Assembly: GCA_900544335.1 (NCBI GenBank) | Contig: UQUS01000004.1 | Location: 5,365-69,364, forward strand | DNA: 64,000 bases | Origin: an uncultured Sutterella sp. | Lineage (GTDB): Bacteria > Pseudomonadota > Gammaproteobacteria > Burkholderiales > Burkholderiaceae_F | Direction: 5' to 3' | Made by a program: the position numbers and the translations under genes | In this document: positions 8,690 to 18,167 of the stretch, in pieces | How the letters are laid out: every line of letters begins with the position of its first letter | Position numbering within the stretch: position 1 is the first letter of the stretch | Notes under the pieces: generated by a model | What the model saw: only the letters and a program-made list of their open reading frames with translations | The model's database searches: none | Told to the model about the DNA's origin: nothing

Positions 8690-10426
8690 ATGAAGCAAGA
8701 ATGCGACATTTCAACGTTGTTAAAACTGTTCTTTCAAATAAATCCAGGGATTGATGATTCGATAATTGAACCTGAAGAGTTGGATACAAGAATCGAACAG
8801 TTTGATAAGCTGATTTCCGGCGGAGCTCTTAATGCTTTAAATATATCTGCAAATAGGCAAACCGTTCTGAGGGCCATTGAGGAAATTCGTTCCCGAGTCA
8901 GTGTGAAATTTACTCTCGGTACTACACTTTCCGATGGGATTCAAGAGCGGTGGGTGGCGGAATGTTGGAGTTCCAATCCACAGTATTACTGGAAACGTTA
9001 TAAGGAATGTTTAAAGGAGAAGGACTGGTCTTCTAAAGTAATCCGTGATATTGATACGGTTACCGATGATATTTTGGATCAGTGCGGGAATCCTCAAATT
9101 AGTGTATGCCCTTGGCAAAGACGCGGACTGGTTATCGGAGACGTTCAGTCCGGGAAAACAGCAGTCTTCACGGGACTGATTAATAAGGCCGCAGATGCCG
9201 GATACCGGATAATTATAGTTTTAACGGGGATGTTGGAAACTTTACGCCGGCAAACGCAAGGAAGACTTGATGCGGAGTTTGTCGGAAAGCCTAGCGGAAA
9301 CTACGCGGAAAAGCATGAGGGAAAAGCTATAGGCGTTGGTCTCATTGATTCGAAACACATTCCGGTGAGTTGCACATCCGTCGATGCTGACTTTAATAAG
9401 AAGTTGCGCGGAACTTTAAACTTTCCGTTGGCCTCTGCAAACGAGCCGTTGCTGCTTGTGTTGAAAAAGAACCGAAGTGTTTTAGTTTCCGTTAACAAAT
9501 GGCTGAAGGATAAAAACCTCGACGGACAATATATAAATCGACCGTTATTATTAATAGATGATGAGGCAGATAATGCGTCGGTTAACACGAACAAAGAGGA
9601 TCAAGATCCTACTAAAATTAATGAGCAAATCAGAATACTGCTTGCGCTTTTTAAGAATGCGACCTATATCGGATTTACAGCTACGCCGTTTGCCAATGTC
9701 TTCATTAATCCTGACGTCGACGTAAGCGGGGATACACCAGATGATTTGTTCCCCCGTAATTTTATACGAACGACGAACATCCCGAGTAACTATTTCGGTG
9801 TTCCTGAAATGCTGTCGGACACTGATTTTAATGAAGAAGTATCATACGAAAAATCTCCTTACCTGTGCCGGATTAATGATGCAGAGCATGACCTGCCTCT
9901 TAAACACAAAAAAGATTTTAAGCTTAAATCTTTATGGCCGTCAATAAAAACAAGTATTCAACAGTATCTTTTGATTAATACAATATTGGATTTGCGTAAG
10001 CTTGATGCGGTTAGACATCGCTCAATGATGATTAATGTTTCAAGGTTTACACAAATTCAAAACGATTTAAGCGATTTAGTCGCTGACTATGTGGATGAGA
10101 TTCGCGATAATGTGGAGGTTTACGGGGTATCTGCGTCTGCCGATCGCAATCCTATTATTCGAGAGTTGAGAGATACCTATACAAGTTCTTTCCCGAATTT
10201 GGAGTTTTCTTGGAATGAGGTGTTAGCAGCTTTATATGAGAGTAATAAATTAGTCAAGGTGTACGTTGTTAATACTTCCAACTATTCGAAACAGAATAAA
10301 CTTGATTACGAAGGGAATCGATATGGAATACGTGCTGTGGTAATCGGCGGTTTAGCAATAGCACGCGGTGTGACCCTGGAGGGTTTATGTGTCAGTTTTT
10401 TCCGTGAAGAGCTTCGTCGGCGCTGA
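8690..10426 (+). pseudogene. Z1-domain superfamily II helicase-like protein, C-terminus deleted
   Basis: Residues 1 to about 570 are a good Z1 protein: Walker A region GDVQSGKTAVFTGLINKA followed by IIIVLTG, Walker B LLIDDEADNASVN, motif III YIGFTATPFANVFINP, and the late motif GGLAIARGVTLEGL. In intact Z1 proteins the next segment carries an arginine-finger-like QMGRWFGYR region and 150-250 further residues. Here the frame breaks about 10390-10400, leaves the unrelated tail FREELRRR, and stops at 10426. The sequence continues directly in another frame with the middle of an HpaII-type endonuclease, so a deletion removed the Z1 end. The product probably lacks full helicase function. Assembly collapse is the alternative. 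Confidence 0.85.
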
Positions 10427-11075
10427 TCCTACAGTCTTTAATGCGTCCAGAGCTGCTCGTTTCAAGTTTCGTTTGGACGGAGCGAAAGTAAATCAGGCTT
10501 TGGCTATTGAGGCGCAAATCAAGAGCAGTAAACCCAAGTCCTGGGCCAAAGAATTGTTCGGGCAACTGAATTCTATCGGGGCGTTTACTCAAACTATTGA
10601 AATACCTGACCGTAGATTCGAGCGTAATTTAGAGCTGTTAGATACGCATATGCCGACTGTTATGGGTGCCATGCTTTTGAAAGCGTTTTGTTCCGGTGAT
10701 ATGTCGGTTTCCGAATGTTTGAGACGTGTAATTATCAGCGATCCCTTGGGCTATGGCGGAGACTCTGAAATCTTTTATTCCTACCGTGTAAAACATTTTC
10801 TCCGCGCTGCGGCATTGGGGTTCAGTTCCTCAAAACCCTGGAACGGGAATGAAGGGGCCGATGGCGGAATGCTGTTCGTAAATAAGGATTGGCAACTTTT
10901 CTGTATGCTAAGTAACCGTAAGGATTTTGAAGAATATTTGGTTAGAAGTTGCCGCTTTGAATCTCCGTCCTCCTCCCTGGAAAAACATGGCGGATATGGA
11001 AAGATTGAAAAGGAATGGCATGGAACTTATGTGGATTTACTTCTGCAAATTCGCGAATCAAACCCGTTTAAGTAG
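10389..11075 (+). pseudogene. HpaII-family restriction endonuclease, N-terminus deleted
   Basis: The 228-codon frame resembles the C-terminal two thirds of HpaII-type (CCGG-cutting) endonucleases: FSVKS near the start, with a following 'DPTVFNASRAARF' segment, KHFLRAAALGFSSSKPWNG in the middle, and the terminal pattern RFESPSSSLEKHGGYGKI ending in LLLQIR. HpaII-family enzymes have about 350 residues; the first 100-130 are missing. The GTG at 10389 is only an accidental start inside the fusion scar with Z1. Family recognition is from memory of the conserved C-terminal pattern; a profile search against the HpaII endonuclease family would settle it. Confidence 0.7.
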
Positions 11076-11187
11076 TGATTGCGCGAATCTGCGTGATTCT
11101 CTTGCTGGTTTCTGGATGCGGATGCCCTGTTGTCAGTTTCGCTTATCCTTTCAGATACAATCAACCGTCTAGATTTCCTACTGCATC

Positions 11188-11844
11188 ATGAAAAACATCG
11201 TTATCCTCATCTCCGGCCGCGGATCAAATTTCGTGGCCATTGCCGAACAGGCAAAAAAAGAACACTGGGACAAAGAGGGCATTCGCATTGCCCTTGTTGT
11301 GAGCAATCGCCCCGATGCAGCGGGTCTCTCTAAAGCACAAGACCTCGGCATTCCGACCGCTGTCATTGACCACAAAGCCTATCCGGACCGCGAAAGCTTT
11401 GAGCGCGCCATGATTCAGGTTATCGATCCCTTAAATCCCGCGGTGATTGTTTTAGCCGGCTTCATGCGTGTTTTAACCGAAGTCTTTATTCATCACTACG
11501 AAGGAAAGATTCTTAATATTCACCCGGCGCTGCTTCCGCTTTTTAAGGGTTTAGATACCCATAAGCGAGCCCTTGAAGCCGGCGTGCGTGTTCACGGCTG
11601 CACGGTGCACTTTGCAAGTTGTGAATTAGACGGCGGCCCCATTGTCGGACAGGCCGTGGTCCCTGTAGTTCCGACCGATACCCCGGAGAAACTCGCAGCC
11701 CGGGGACTTAAATTGGAGCACGTGCTTTTCCCGCGTTGCGTGCACGCTGTTGCCACCGGAGCTGTGAAATTACACGACGGTCGCGTTATGATGAGCGCCC
11801 GAACAGCGCAAAACCTTGCTGTTTTCGATAACTTAATCGAGTAA
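11188..11844 (+). CDS. purN: Phosphoribosylglycinamide formyltransferase (GART)
   Basis: A 218-residue enzyme of de novo purine synthesis that transfers a formyl group from 10-formyl-THF to GAR. It starts with VILISGRGSNF, has the active-site run LNIHPALLPLFKGLDTHKRALEAG (His of NIHPALLP) and VHGCTVHF, and the distal catalytic Asp in ELDGGPIVGQA. Length is normal. The rsmB-like gene follows 12 bp downstream. Only 112 bp separate it from the broken restriction locus, which marks the island's right edge. Confidence 0.96.
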   Translation: MKNIVILISGRGSNFVAIAEQAKKEHWDKEGIRIALVVSNRPDAAGLSKAQDLGIPTAVIDHKAYPDRESFERAMIQVIDPLNPAVIVLAGFMRVLTEVFIHHYEGKILNIHPALLPLFKGLDTHKRALEAGVRVHGCTVHFASCELDGGPIVGQAVVPVVPTDTPEKLAARGLKLEHVLFPRCVHAVATGAVKLHDGRVMMSARTAQNLAVFDNLIE

Positions 11845-11856
11845 AGAACGATTCCG

Positions 11857-13380
11857 ATGTCTGAAAAACCGCAGTTTAAAAAGAAGATGCCCTTTGCTCC
11901 GGTGCGTACCAAACACACCGAAACGGGGCGTCGCATGACGGAGCGCCAGAAGGCCGCCTACAGGAGGCAAAAAGATGCGTACCGCGAAGCGCAAAAAGAG
12001 GGACGCATTGTCAAAGGTAAAGCCAGTCACGAGCGCCTTGTCAAAATCAATCCCGGAAAAGTGCGCATCACGAGTTTGATTGTCGGAGAATTAACACGCG
12101 CCTTAGCGGTGATTTTGAAGCTTGACGGACCGGCCGATCAGCTCATGAAGGCCTTTTTTAAATCCAATCCCAAACTCGGAAGCCGAGATCGCTCGATTTT
12201 GGCTGAGGCGATTTTCTACGCTTTGCGGCATTTAGCATCGATTACCTACCGCATGAAACCGATTGCGCCCGCTCGAGCTCCGAAGGTTGCAGCACTTTTA
12301 ACGCTCATTTCGCAATACGGCAAGGATGCCGTTCCCGATTCGATTCTCGGAAGCGACAAGGGACCTCTTGAGAATATGCTTTCTGAACCGATGGGGAAAG
12401 CCGCTCCGGAGGTGGCAGCCGAGATGCCGTTTTGGCTTTATGACCGGATTGAAAAGCAATACGGCCCTAAGGAATCACAGGAAATTTTCAAGGCTTCGCA
12501 AGAAGGGGCTCCGCTTGATCTTCGCGTCAATATCCTTAAAGCCAAACGCGAGGATGTCTTAAAAGAACTTGAGGACCACGGCGTTAAGGGAGAGGAAACT
12601 CCTTTTTCTCCGGACGGAATCCGCCTTGTGGATAAACCGGGCTTAATACGATGGCCGATGTACCAGGAAGGGCGCATCGATGTCCAGGACGAGGGCAGTC
12701 AACTCGTCGCCCGCCTAATAGGTGCTAAGCGCGGCGAGATGATTTGTGATTTTTGCGCAGGGGCGGGCGGCAAGACCCTCGCTATCGGCTCTGCGATGCG
12801 CTCGACGGGGCGCCTTTATGCTTTTGACGTCAACGAAAAACGTCTTGCCGGTTTAACGCCCCGCATGAGACGAGCCGGTTTGTCGAACGTGCACCCTATG
12901 GCGATTCGTAATGAAAAGGACTTACGCGTCAAGCGCTTAAGGGGTAAATTCGACCGCGTCTTGGTCGATGCGCCTTGTACGGGAACCGGCACCTTAAGGC
13001 GCAATCCCGACTTGCGTTGGCGGTTAAATGTTAAGGAACTTGAGCGCATCAATGCGCTTCAAAAATCAATTCTCGAAGAAGCCGCCAAACTTGTGAAAGC
13101 AGGAGGGCGTCTTGTCTACGCCACGTGCTCGCTTCTTGAAGAGGAAAACCAGGCCGTTGTCCGAGATTTTCTGAGCCGCCATCCCGAGTTCGAAGCGCTT
13201 TGCGCTACGGATGTGCTGGCCAAGCAGGGGATTAACCTTCCTGACTGGGTCAGAGACCGTTTCGGAAACGATTTGGTGATGCTCCCGAATCTGACGGACA
13301 CCGACGGCTTTTTCGGGGCGGTGTTGCAAAAGAAAGTCCCGGCAAAAGCCCCGGCGCCTGAAAAGGTCTCCGAGAACTAA
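11857..13380 (+). CDS. RsmB/NOP-family rRNA (cytosine-C5) methyltransferase
   Basis: A 507-residue protein. A long Lys/Arg-rich N-terminal extension (residues 1-70) precedes a NusB-like RNA-binding region. Then comes a SAM-dependent m5C methyltransferase domain with CDFCAGAGGKTLAI (motif I), LVDAPCTGTGTLRRNPD (motif IV, catalytic PC), and YATCSLLEEEN (motif VI, TC). It most likely modifies C967 of 16S rRNA as RsmB does. The basic extension is longer than in E. coli RsmB and could aid ribosomal RNA binding. It is probably in one transcript with purN. Confidence 0.9.
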   Translation: MSEKPQFKKKMPFAPVRTKHTETGRRMTERQKAAYRRQKDAYREAQKEGRIVKGKASHERLVKINPGKVRITSLIVGELTRALAVILKLDGPADQLMKAFFKSNPKLGSRDRSILAEAIFYALRHLASITYRMKPIAPARAPKVAALLTLISQYGKDAVPDSILGSDKGPLENMLSEPMGKAAPEVAAEMPFWLYDRIEKQYGPKESQEIFKASQEGAPLDLRVNILKAKREDVLKELEDHGVKGEETPFSPDGIRLVDKPGLIRWPMYQEGRIDVQDEGSQLVARLIGAKRGEMICDFCAGAGGKTLAIGSAMRSTGRLYAFDVNEKRLAGLTPRMRRAGLSNVHPMAIRNEKDLRVKRLRGKFDRVLVDAPCTGTGTLRRNPDLRWRLNVKELERINALQKSILEEAAKLVKAGGRLVYATCSLLEEENQAVVRDFLSRHPEFEALCATDVLAKQGINLPDWVRDRFGNDLVMLPNLTDTDGFFGAVLQKKVPAKAPAPEKVSEN

Positions 13381-13403
13381 AGCCGATTCGAATCGTAAAA
13401 GAA

Positions 13404-13440
13404 GTGCCTCGGACGGGATTTTTAATCGGGGCCGAGGCAC
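13404..13440. terminator. Hairpin between convergent rsmB-like and pepT genes
   Basis: 9-bp perfect arms GTGCCTCGG / CCGAGGCAC with a 19-nt loop that contains ATTTTTAAT. It lies between two convergent genes, so it probably ends transcription from at least one side, although no long U-run follows directly. Confidence 0.5.
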
Positions 13441-13481
13441 ACCTCCTTGCCACATGAGTGGTGAGGGCATTAGGCCTTTCC

Positions 13482-14741
13482 CTATACCGCTTCCTTTTGC
13501 ATCGTAATCGAGCGTTCGATAATCCGAAGCGTTGTCTTCAGGCTTTTGACCCAGGGTGTAATCGGTAAGAACTCAGCGTAACTGTGAAAGTTCGCCCCGC
13601 CCGTAAAGTAATTGGGGGTCGGAATCCCGCACGAGGATAGGTAAGAGCCGTCCGTGCCGCCTCGCATCGCGACGGTGTTAAGCGGAAGATTAAGGTCCTT
13701 CACGGCACCGATCAGCAATTCCACGGCCGCGCGCTTTTCGGGGGTAATCGCGTCGGCGATATTCGCATATGTATCCGTAATGGAAAGGGTCATTTGAGCG
13801 CGCGGATGGCGCACTTTCAAAAAGGAAAGGGCTTCTTTTAGGAACGCTTTTTTCGCTTCAAAACGCGCTTTGTCGTGGTCGCGTATGTTAAGACGGATGA
13901 CGGCATCGGTGGCCCCGGCGACAACGGACTTGGGGTGAATAAAGCCCTCGCGCCCTTCAGTGCATTCGGGGGTCGCCGTCCGATCCAAAAGGGCAATCAA
14001 GTCATGCGCCACAAAGACAGGGTTCACGAGAACGCCCTTGGAATTCATCGGGTGTGCGGAAATGCCTCGGATGGTCACGACGGCCTCGGCGGCATTAAAG
14101 GTCTCGTAAACGACCTCGCCGAGTTCTCCGCCGTCAACGGTGTAGGCAAAGTCAACCGGGAATTTTGACAGATTGAGTTTCTTTGAGCCTTTCAGGCCGA
14201 TTTCTTCATCAGGTACGAAGGCCACGAAAATATCCCCGTGCGGGAGCTTTTCGCGTGTGACGATGCTCAAGGCCTCCATCACGACGGCAGCACCGCTTTT
14301 GTTATCGGCGCCGAGAACCGAGGTGCCGTCCGTCACGAGAATATCGTCTCCGACGTAAGGCGCAAGCTCGGGGTGCTCGGCCTTTTTAAGCCAAATGTCT
14401 TTTTCGGGATTAAGAGAAATATCGCCTCCGTCGTAATTTTTCACAAGATGCGGGTGAATTTCAGGGCTAAGGCCGCAGTCCACGGTATCTAAATGCGCAC
14501 ACCAGCCGATGGCAGGGGCCGTTTGACCGGCAGAAAGGTTCGAGGGAAGTTTCCCGGTTAAGCACCCGAATACGGAAATCTCCACGTCCGTCATTCCCAT
14601 AGCCGTGAGCTCTTTGGCAAGGAGTTCAGCGAGCTGAATTTCGTTCGGATTACTCGGAACCGTTGCCGCTTTACTGTTACTTTGCGTGCTCACGGCGACA
14701 TAGTGCATAAAGCGGTCAATTAGATGCTGTGCTTCTGACAT
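13482..14741 (-). CDS. pepT: Peptidase T (tripeptide aminopeptidase)
   Basis: A 419-residue cytosolic zinc aminopeptidase (M20B) that removes N-terminal residues from tripeptides. Metal and catalytic sites are visible: WCAHLDTVD (first His ligand and catalytic Asp), VLGADNKSG (bridging Asp), FVPDEEIG (Glu pair) and YTVDGGELG. Length matches PepT. It stands alone, convergent with the rsmB-like gene. Confidence 0.95.
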   Translation of the reverse strand: MSEAQHLIDRFMHYVAVSTQSNSKAATVPSNPNEIQLAELLAKELTAMGMTDVEISVFGCLTGKLPSNLSAGQTAPAIGWCAHLDTVDCGLSPEIHPHLVKNYDGGDISLNPEKDIWLKKAEHPELAPYVGDDILVTDGTSVLGADNKSGAAVVMEALSIVTREKLPHGDIFVAFVPDEEIGLKGSKKLNLSKFPVDFAYTVDGGELGEVVYETFNAAEAVVTIRGISAHPMNSKGVLVNPVFVAHDLIALLDRTATPECTEGREGFIHPKSVVAGATDAVIRLNIRDHDKARFEAKKAFLKEALSFLKVRHPRAQMTLSITDTYANIADAITPEKRAAVELLIGAVKDLNLPLNTVAMRGGTDGSYLSSCGIPTPNYFTGGANFHSYAEFLPITPWVKSLKTTLRIIERSITMQKEAV

Positions 14742-15232
14742 AGATAACTCCGTTATTCGAGGCAGGGCTTACTCGGCAAGATGGGCTTTTTTCCGAGCTT
14801 ATCTCCCAAATTCGTGTGTCTCGGATTGTATCGCGCCGCCTTTCCTTTAAGCGTGGTTTTAAGGCGAGTGCCGGGCCGATAGCCTCTTCTTAGTTGGCCG
14901 GTAAAGGTCTTTGAAAACAGAGGACTTTTCGTAAAAGACCCTTTAAACCTCGGGGCTTTGACTTTGATTTAAGTCAAATGGCGCTCCTCTCGTGATCTTT
15001 CGTTGCGATGTCTTCCCATACTAAATCTAGATGCAAAGTCGGGGGTGTTTCTAGATTTAGTGGCACCCTGTCGCCCTCTGTTTCTTTTGAAAAGATCATT
15101 GGGCATTTGCAAAAATCTCCTTATGATTCAAGGCGAAAGTCTTTCAAATAAAGAGATCACGTAATGATCCTTACAGGTCGTAACCGTTAAAATTCAGGTT
15201 GTAGGAAGTCTTTTTTTAGTAAGGGGGACTTA
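14742..15232. other. Intergenic region with a long perfect inverted repeat
   Basis: About 490 bp upstream of pepT without a convincing gene. It holds the ACTAAATCTAGA inverted repeat (listed separately) and an AT-rich stretch about 15100-15200 that could carry a promoter for the rightward hypothetical gene. Nothing else is recognised. Confidence 0.4.
15020..15061. repeat. 12-bp perfect inverted repeat, 18-bp spacer
   Basis: Arms ACTAAATCTAGA (15020-15031) and TCTAGATTTAGT (15050-15061). The AT-rich symmetric arms and 18-bp spacer resemble a regulator site more than a terminator, and no U-run follows. It lies about 280 bp upstream of pepT. Confidence 0.5.
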
Positions 15233-15754
15233 ATGATTAGGACATCGGGTTTTCGGCAGTTGGTTCGGTCACCGTTCGTGACGTTTAAGTCGGCGTTTGT
15301 TAATTTGCCGCGTCTGCAGATTCCGTGCCGTGCGTCTTCACTGTGCCGCTTCGGGCTTGATGCCGATTCGGCCGAAGCGATTAAGGACTTAAGCCGGACG
15401 CCTTCGGAAGAAGCACGCCTGGTCGCCGCGTTCATTCTTATTGTCTACCGCGATGAGTTTTTGGAATCCCGTCGCGATTTGCTCGCTTGGATCAACCGCA
15501 AAGGCGGCATTGATGAGAAAAAGGAAGTAGCATTAACATGCCTGGCGCACCGATTCGAAGCGGCCGACGCCCTTTGGCTGCTTTCGGACACCGAGAGCGG
15601 CAATGAGCCACCCTCAGACCGTCTCGGCAGCGAAAGCGCTTTGCATCAACGTGCAATTGCTTCTCAGAGCCCCGTAAAACCTCGCCGTACTCTCCCAATC
15701 ACGCGTCACCCGAAGCGTAGTGAGAATAATTTCTTTTGCTTGGCGTGCGCTTAA
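15233..15754 (+). CDS. Hypothetical protein overlapping the hipA 3' end
   Basis: A 173-codon frame. Residues about 45-125 have protein-like composition (SEEARLVAAFILIVYRDEF and KKEVALTCLAHRFEAADALW are helical and amphipathic), while the last 45 residues run antisense to the end of hipA and look random. It may be a real gene whose original end was lost when hipBA arrived, or a chance frame. I recognise no family. Confidence 0.3.
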   Translation: MIRTSGFRQLVRSPFVTFKSAFVNLPRLQIPCRASSLCRFGLDADSAEAIKDLSRTPSEEARLVAAFILIVYRDEFLESRRDLLAWINRKGGIDEKKEVALTCLAHRFEAADALWLLSDTESGNEPPSDRLGSESALHQRAIASQSPVKPRRTLPITRHPKRSENNFFCLACA

Positions 15755-16831
15755 ATTAAAGTAGCGTGCCACCGAGAGGGCCGTGTTCGTGTCGGCGAGT
15801 GTGTTTTTTCCGACCACGGCCGTCTGCAAGGTTCTAAAGGGGAGCGACGAGGGCTTAGAAAGCGCATACGAAATCGGGCAAAGCCTCCAGCCTCCCTCAT
15901 GGCGATAAAACCAGATGTTCTCCGGTATATCGCGACTATTTAAAACCACCATATCAAACACAAGGCGAGAGAAAAGCTCTCGCAAGTCTTCTTTGGGTTT
16001 ACTCCCTTCACGATTAAGAATATCGGCAATATCCAGCCAGGTTACGGAGGCGGCATTGTCACCGCCCTTTGCCAGCGTTGCCGCCGAAAGGCAAAAGAGG
16101 GGATTTCCGCCTGCTCGATCAAAGCGTTCTTCCAAATACCCGAGGCTCGGGATAAAGCGTCCCGAAAGGGCTTTAAGCCCCGCCTTTTTCGCTAGCGTCA
16201 TAGTGACGGCGGCCCACAAGGGTTCGTCGACTTGAGACGCCGGATTGCGCGGTCTTAGGACATATTCGGTCTCCGGGTTTTTCTCCGTCCGCACACGAAA
16301 CTTGATTTTCGTTCCCCCGAACGTGTCTCCCAGGGACTGAATAAGGTCAATTTCTTCCTCGCTCAATCGCGAAGGATCCCGAAAGTAGCTTTCAGTGGCT
16401 CGCATAAGCCTTCCCGTTAGGGGCTTCGTGAGAATCGGAGCAGGGACTTCGGAAGGGGCCTCAGTTCCGAAAAATAGGGAAGAAAAGCGCAAAGCGGGGG
16501 GATTTTCAAGCAAGAAATCGAGAGCATCGCTCGTTGTGTTTGCCGAGTCTGAGGTCCGTAACAGCCAAGTTCCGGGGAGGTGGTCCCGTAAAAATCCGAA
16601 AATCGGTTCTCGGAGGCGTTTTGTTACAGTCTCCTTATTTTCGGGAGTCAGGATTCGGGGCTCGAGCGGCAAGGCCGCCCCTAAGGCAAAACCGATTTTG
16701 AGCCAGGTCGGATCGTATCGAAAGGCCAAAGTAGGGGAAGCAGAATTTTTTCCTCTCTCGTCTCGAGCGATTTGTCCGACGGTCAGGATGCTTTTGTCGA
16801 CAATCACGCTTACCGGAAAAATGTTTGTCAT
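15614..16831 (-). CDS. hipA: HipA-family kinase toxin, probably catalytically degenerate
   Basis: A 405-residue HipA-type protein with the family's N-terminal Couple_hipA-like domain and a C-terminal kinase-like region (LEERFDR; then LFSRLVFDMVVLN). In active HipA the catalytic loop reads NTDDHxxN and the metal-binding segment PAYDL. Here the equivalents are NSRDIPEN and PISYAL: the catalytic Asp is replaced by Arg, the His by Ile, and the metal Asp is absent. It follows hipB by 6 bp in the usual hipBA order. Phosphorylation of the GltX-type target is therefore doubtful; it may be a decayed toxin or a structural co-repressor. Confidence 0.8.
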   Translation of the reverse strand: MTNIFPVSVIVDKSILTVGQIARDERGKNSASPTLAFRYDPTWLKIGFALGAALPLEPRILTPENKETVTKRLREPIFGFLRDHLPGTWLLRTSDSANTTSDALDFLLENPPALRFSSLFFGTEAPSEVPAPILTKPLTGRLMRATESYFRDPSRLSEEEIDLIQSLGDTFGGTKIKFRVRTEKNPETEYVLRPRNPASQVDEPLWAAVTMTLAKKAGLKALSGRFIPSLGYLEERFDRAGGNPLFCLSAATLAKGGDNAASVTWLDIADILNREGSKPKEDLRELFSRLVFDMVVLNSRDIPENIWFYRHEGGWRLCPISYALSKPSSLPFRTLQTAVVGKNTLADTNTALSVARYFNLSARQAKEIILTTLRVTRDWESTARFYGALRSNCTLMQSAFAAETV

Positions 16832-16837
16832 AGGACC

Positions 16838-17140
16838 TTAAATTTTTTTCATCGTGCTACGGATGCGTTTCGGGAGATTTTCTTCCTCGAATGCTTGCGT
16901 CATGGAATCGCCGGTCAAAATTTCCGAAAAGGGCAGTCCCATCCCGAGCGCCTGTATGACGGCAGCCACTGTTCCGATGGCCACCCCGCAATTGCCTTTT
17001 TCTATCTTCGTGAGGGTACTCAATCCGATGCCGGCGCGTTCGGCGAGCACCTCTTGGGGGACACGCCGTTTCAGACGGGCTGTTTTGATGTTGCGACCGA
17101 GCACTCGCAAAGATTCTTCTACCGCGACGGAAGGTCTCAT
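16838..17140 (-). CDS. hipB: HipB-type antitoxin, XRE-family repressor
   Basis: A 100-residue DNA-binding protein with a helix-turn-helix at about residues 20-65 (VPQEVLAERAGIGLSTLTKIEKG). HipB binds HipA and represses the operon. It is the first gene of the pair, with operator-like symmetry directly upstream. Confidence 0.85.
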   Translation of the reverse strand: MRPSVAVEESLRVLGRNIKTARLKRRVPQEVLAERAGIGLSTLTKIEKGNCGVAIGTVAAVIQALGMGLPFSEILTGDSMTQAFEEENLPKRIRSTMKKI

Positions 17141-17157
17141 ATCGTTACTTTCCTAAA

Positions 17158-17212
17158 GGTTAAGCCGTGTAACCGTTACTATTATGTTAGTAAACCTAAA
17201 CGAATTCGTCAA
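17158..17212 (-). promoter_or_regulatory. hipBA promoter with overlapping operator-like repeats
   Basis: Reading toward hipB: a -35-like TTGACG (17212-17207), 17 bp, then a -10-like TAACAT (17189-17184). A near-perfect inverted repeat (GTTACTA / TAGTAAAC, 17175-17195) covers the -10. A second one, GGTTA-N7-TAACC (17158-17174), lies between it and the start. This is the arrangement expected for autorepression by HipB; binding is inferred. Confidence 0.5.
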
Positions 17213-18167
17213 GTTCGGTTCGGGTGAAATTTTGCTAAAAACAAGGGGCTTTACACTCGCCTCCGGTCTCAATGGCTCAGATAAGCCGTAGGATATGAAT
17301 GGAAAGCTAATTTAAACGTTAGGATATAACGATTAAGACTTTTTAGCGGGAATTCAGCGCTCGCTCTTTTTGAAGTGACTGCTTAAGAATTAAGCGCCGT
17401 TTTCAGCTCTCTTCCCTCGGGTCGGAAAAATTTTCGGGTTCTGACCGGCTGGTGTTTTTCGATAGAAAGTATCTATCGTTAAAAATAGTAGAAAGCGGCT
17501 TTCTAAAACGAACATTACTTTGTTTTTCTCTGAATCTTTTGCGAGCTCTCGTCAGGCTTTTACGCCTTTACCATCCGCATTGAGGATTTCCTTACATTCA
17601 GCCGGCGTTTCCTTTTTCTTTGACCGAGGGCGAGAGTCTTCCGGACTTTTCCCGGGCAATCGCTTTCGTAGGAACACTTGCGACTTACTCGGCTACCGGC
17701 GACGTTGCTTTGCCTTTACGCCGTCAATTTCCGAGGCTTTTCATCGGACGCCTGTACGGTTCCGGATACTTCAAGGGCATTTATTTACGTCGTTTTTCCG
17801 TATTTCGTATCGTCTTTTGCCGGAATTGAATCTCTAAACCATTGAAACAAATGCCTTTTTTCTGATGCCTAACGTCCTTCGTTTGCCCGAAATTTTTTCA
17901 TCTGTTTCCGGTCTTTCTTCTTATTTAAGGCGTCTGCGTCTTTAAAAAGCGCAAAATACTATTCCTTCAATCTTTGTAAAACTTTATTTCAGACGGCAAT
18001 CGGAGTATGCTCGCCTTCTTTCAAAAGTCGCGCGTATTGGGGTTTTACGCAGGAGGCGCTTCCGGGAGGAGGGATTGTGCGTAAGGTCCACGGGTTGCGG
18101 GTGCAACATGCGGGAAATTTTCCCGCCTTTTTTATTGAAGCGCGCTTTATGCAGTCGGAGAGCAGTC
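17213..18167. other. Long intergenic region without convincing genes
   Basis: About 950 bp between hipB and sstT. Short frames exist around 17520-17837, but they lack family features or clear ribosome sites. Two small inverted repeats are visible: CGATAG-N7-CTATCG (17460-17478) and the hairpin AGAAAG-CGG-CTTTCT (17490-17504). The promoter and leader of sstT must lie in the right part. Confidence 0.4.

Noticed and set aside
17520..17837. A 105-codon frame upstream of sstT
   Set aside because: Low-complexity Phe/Ser/Arg composition, overlapping alternative frames, no ribosome site or family feature.
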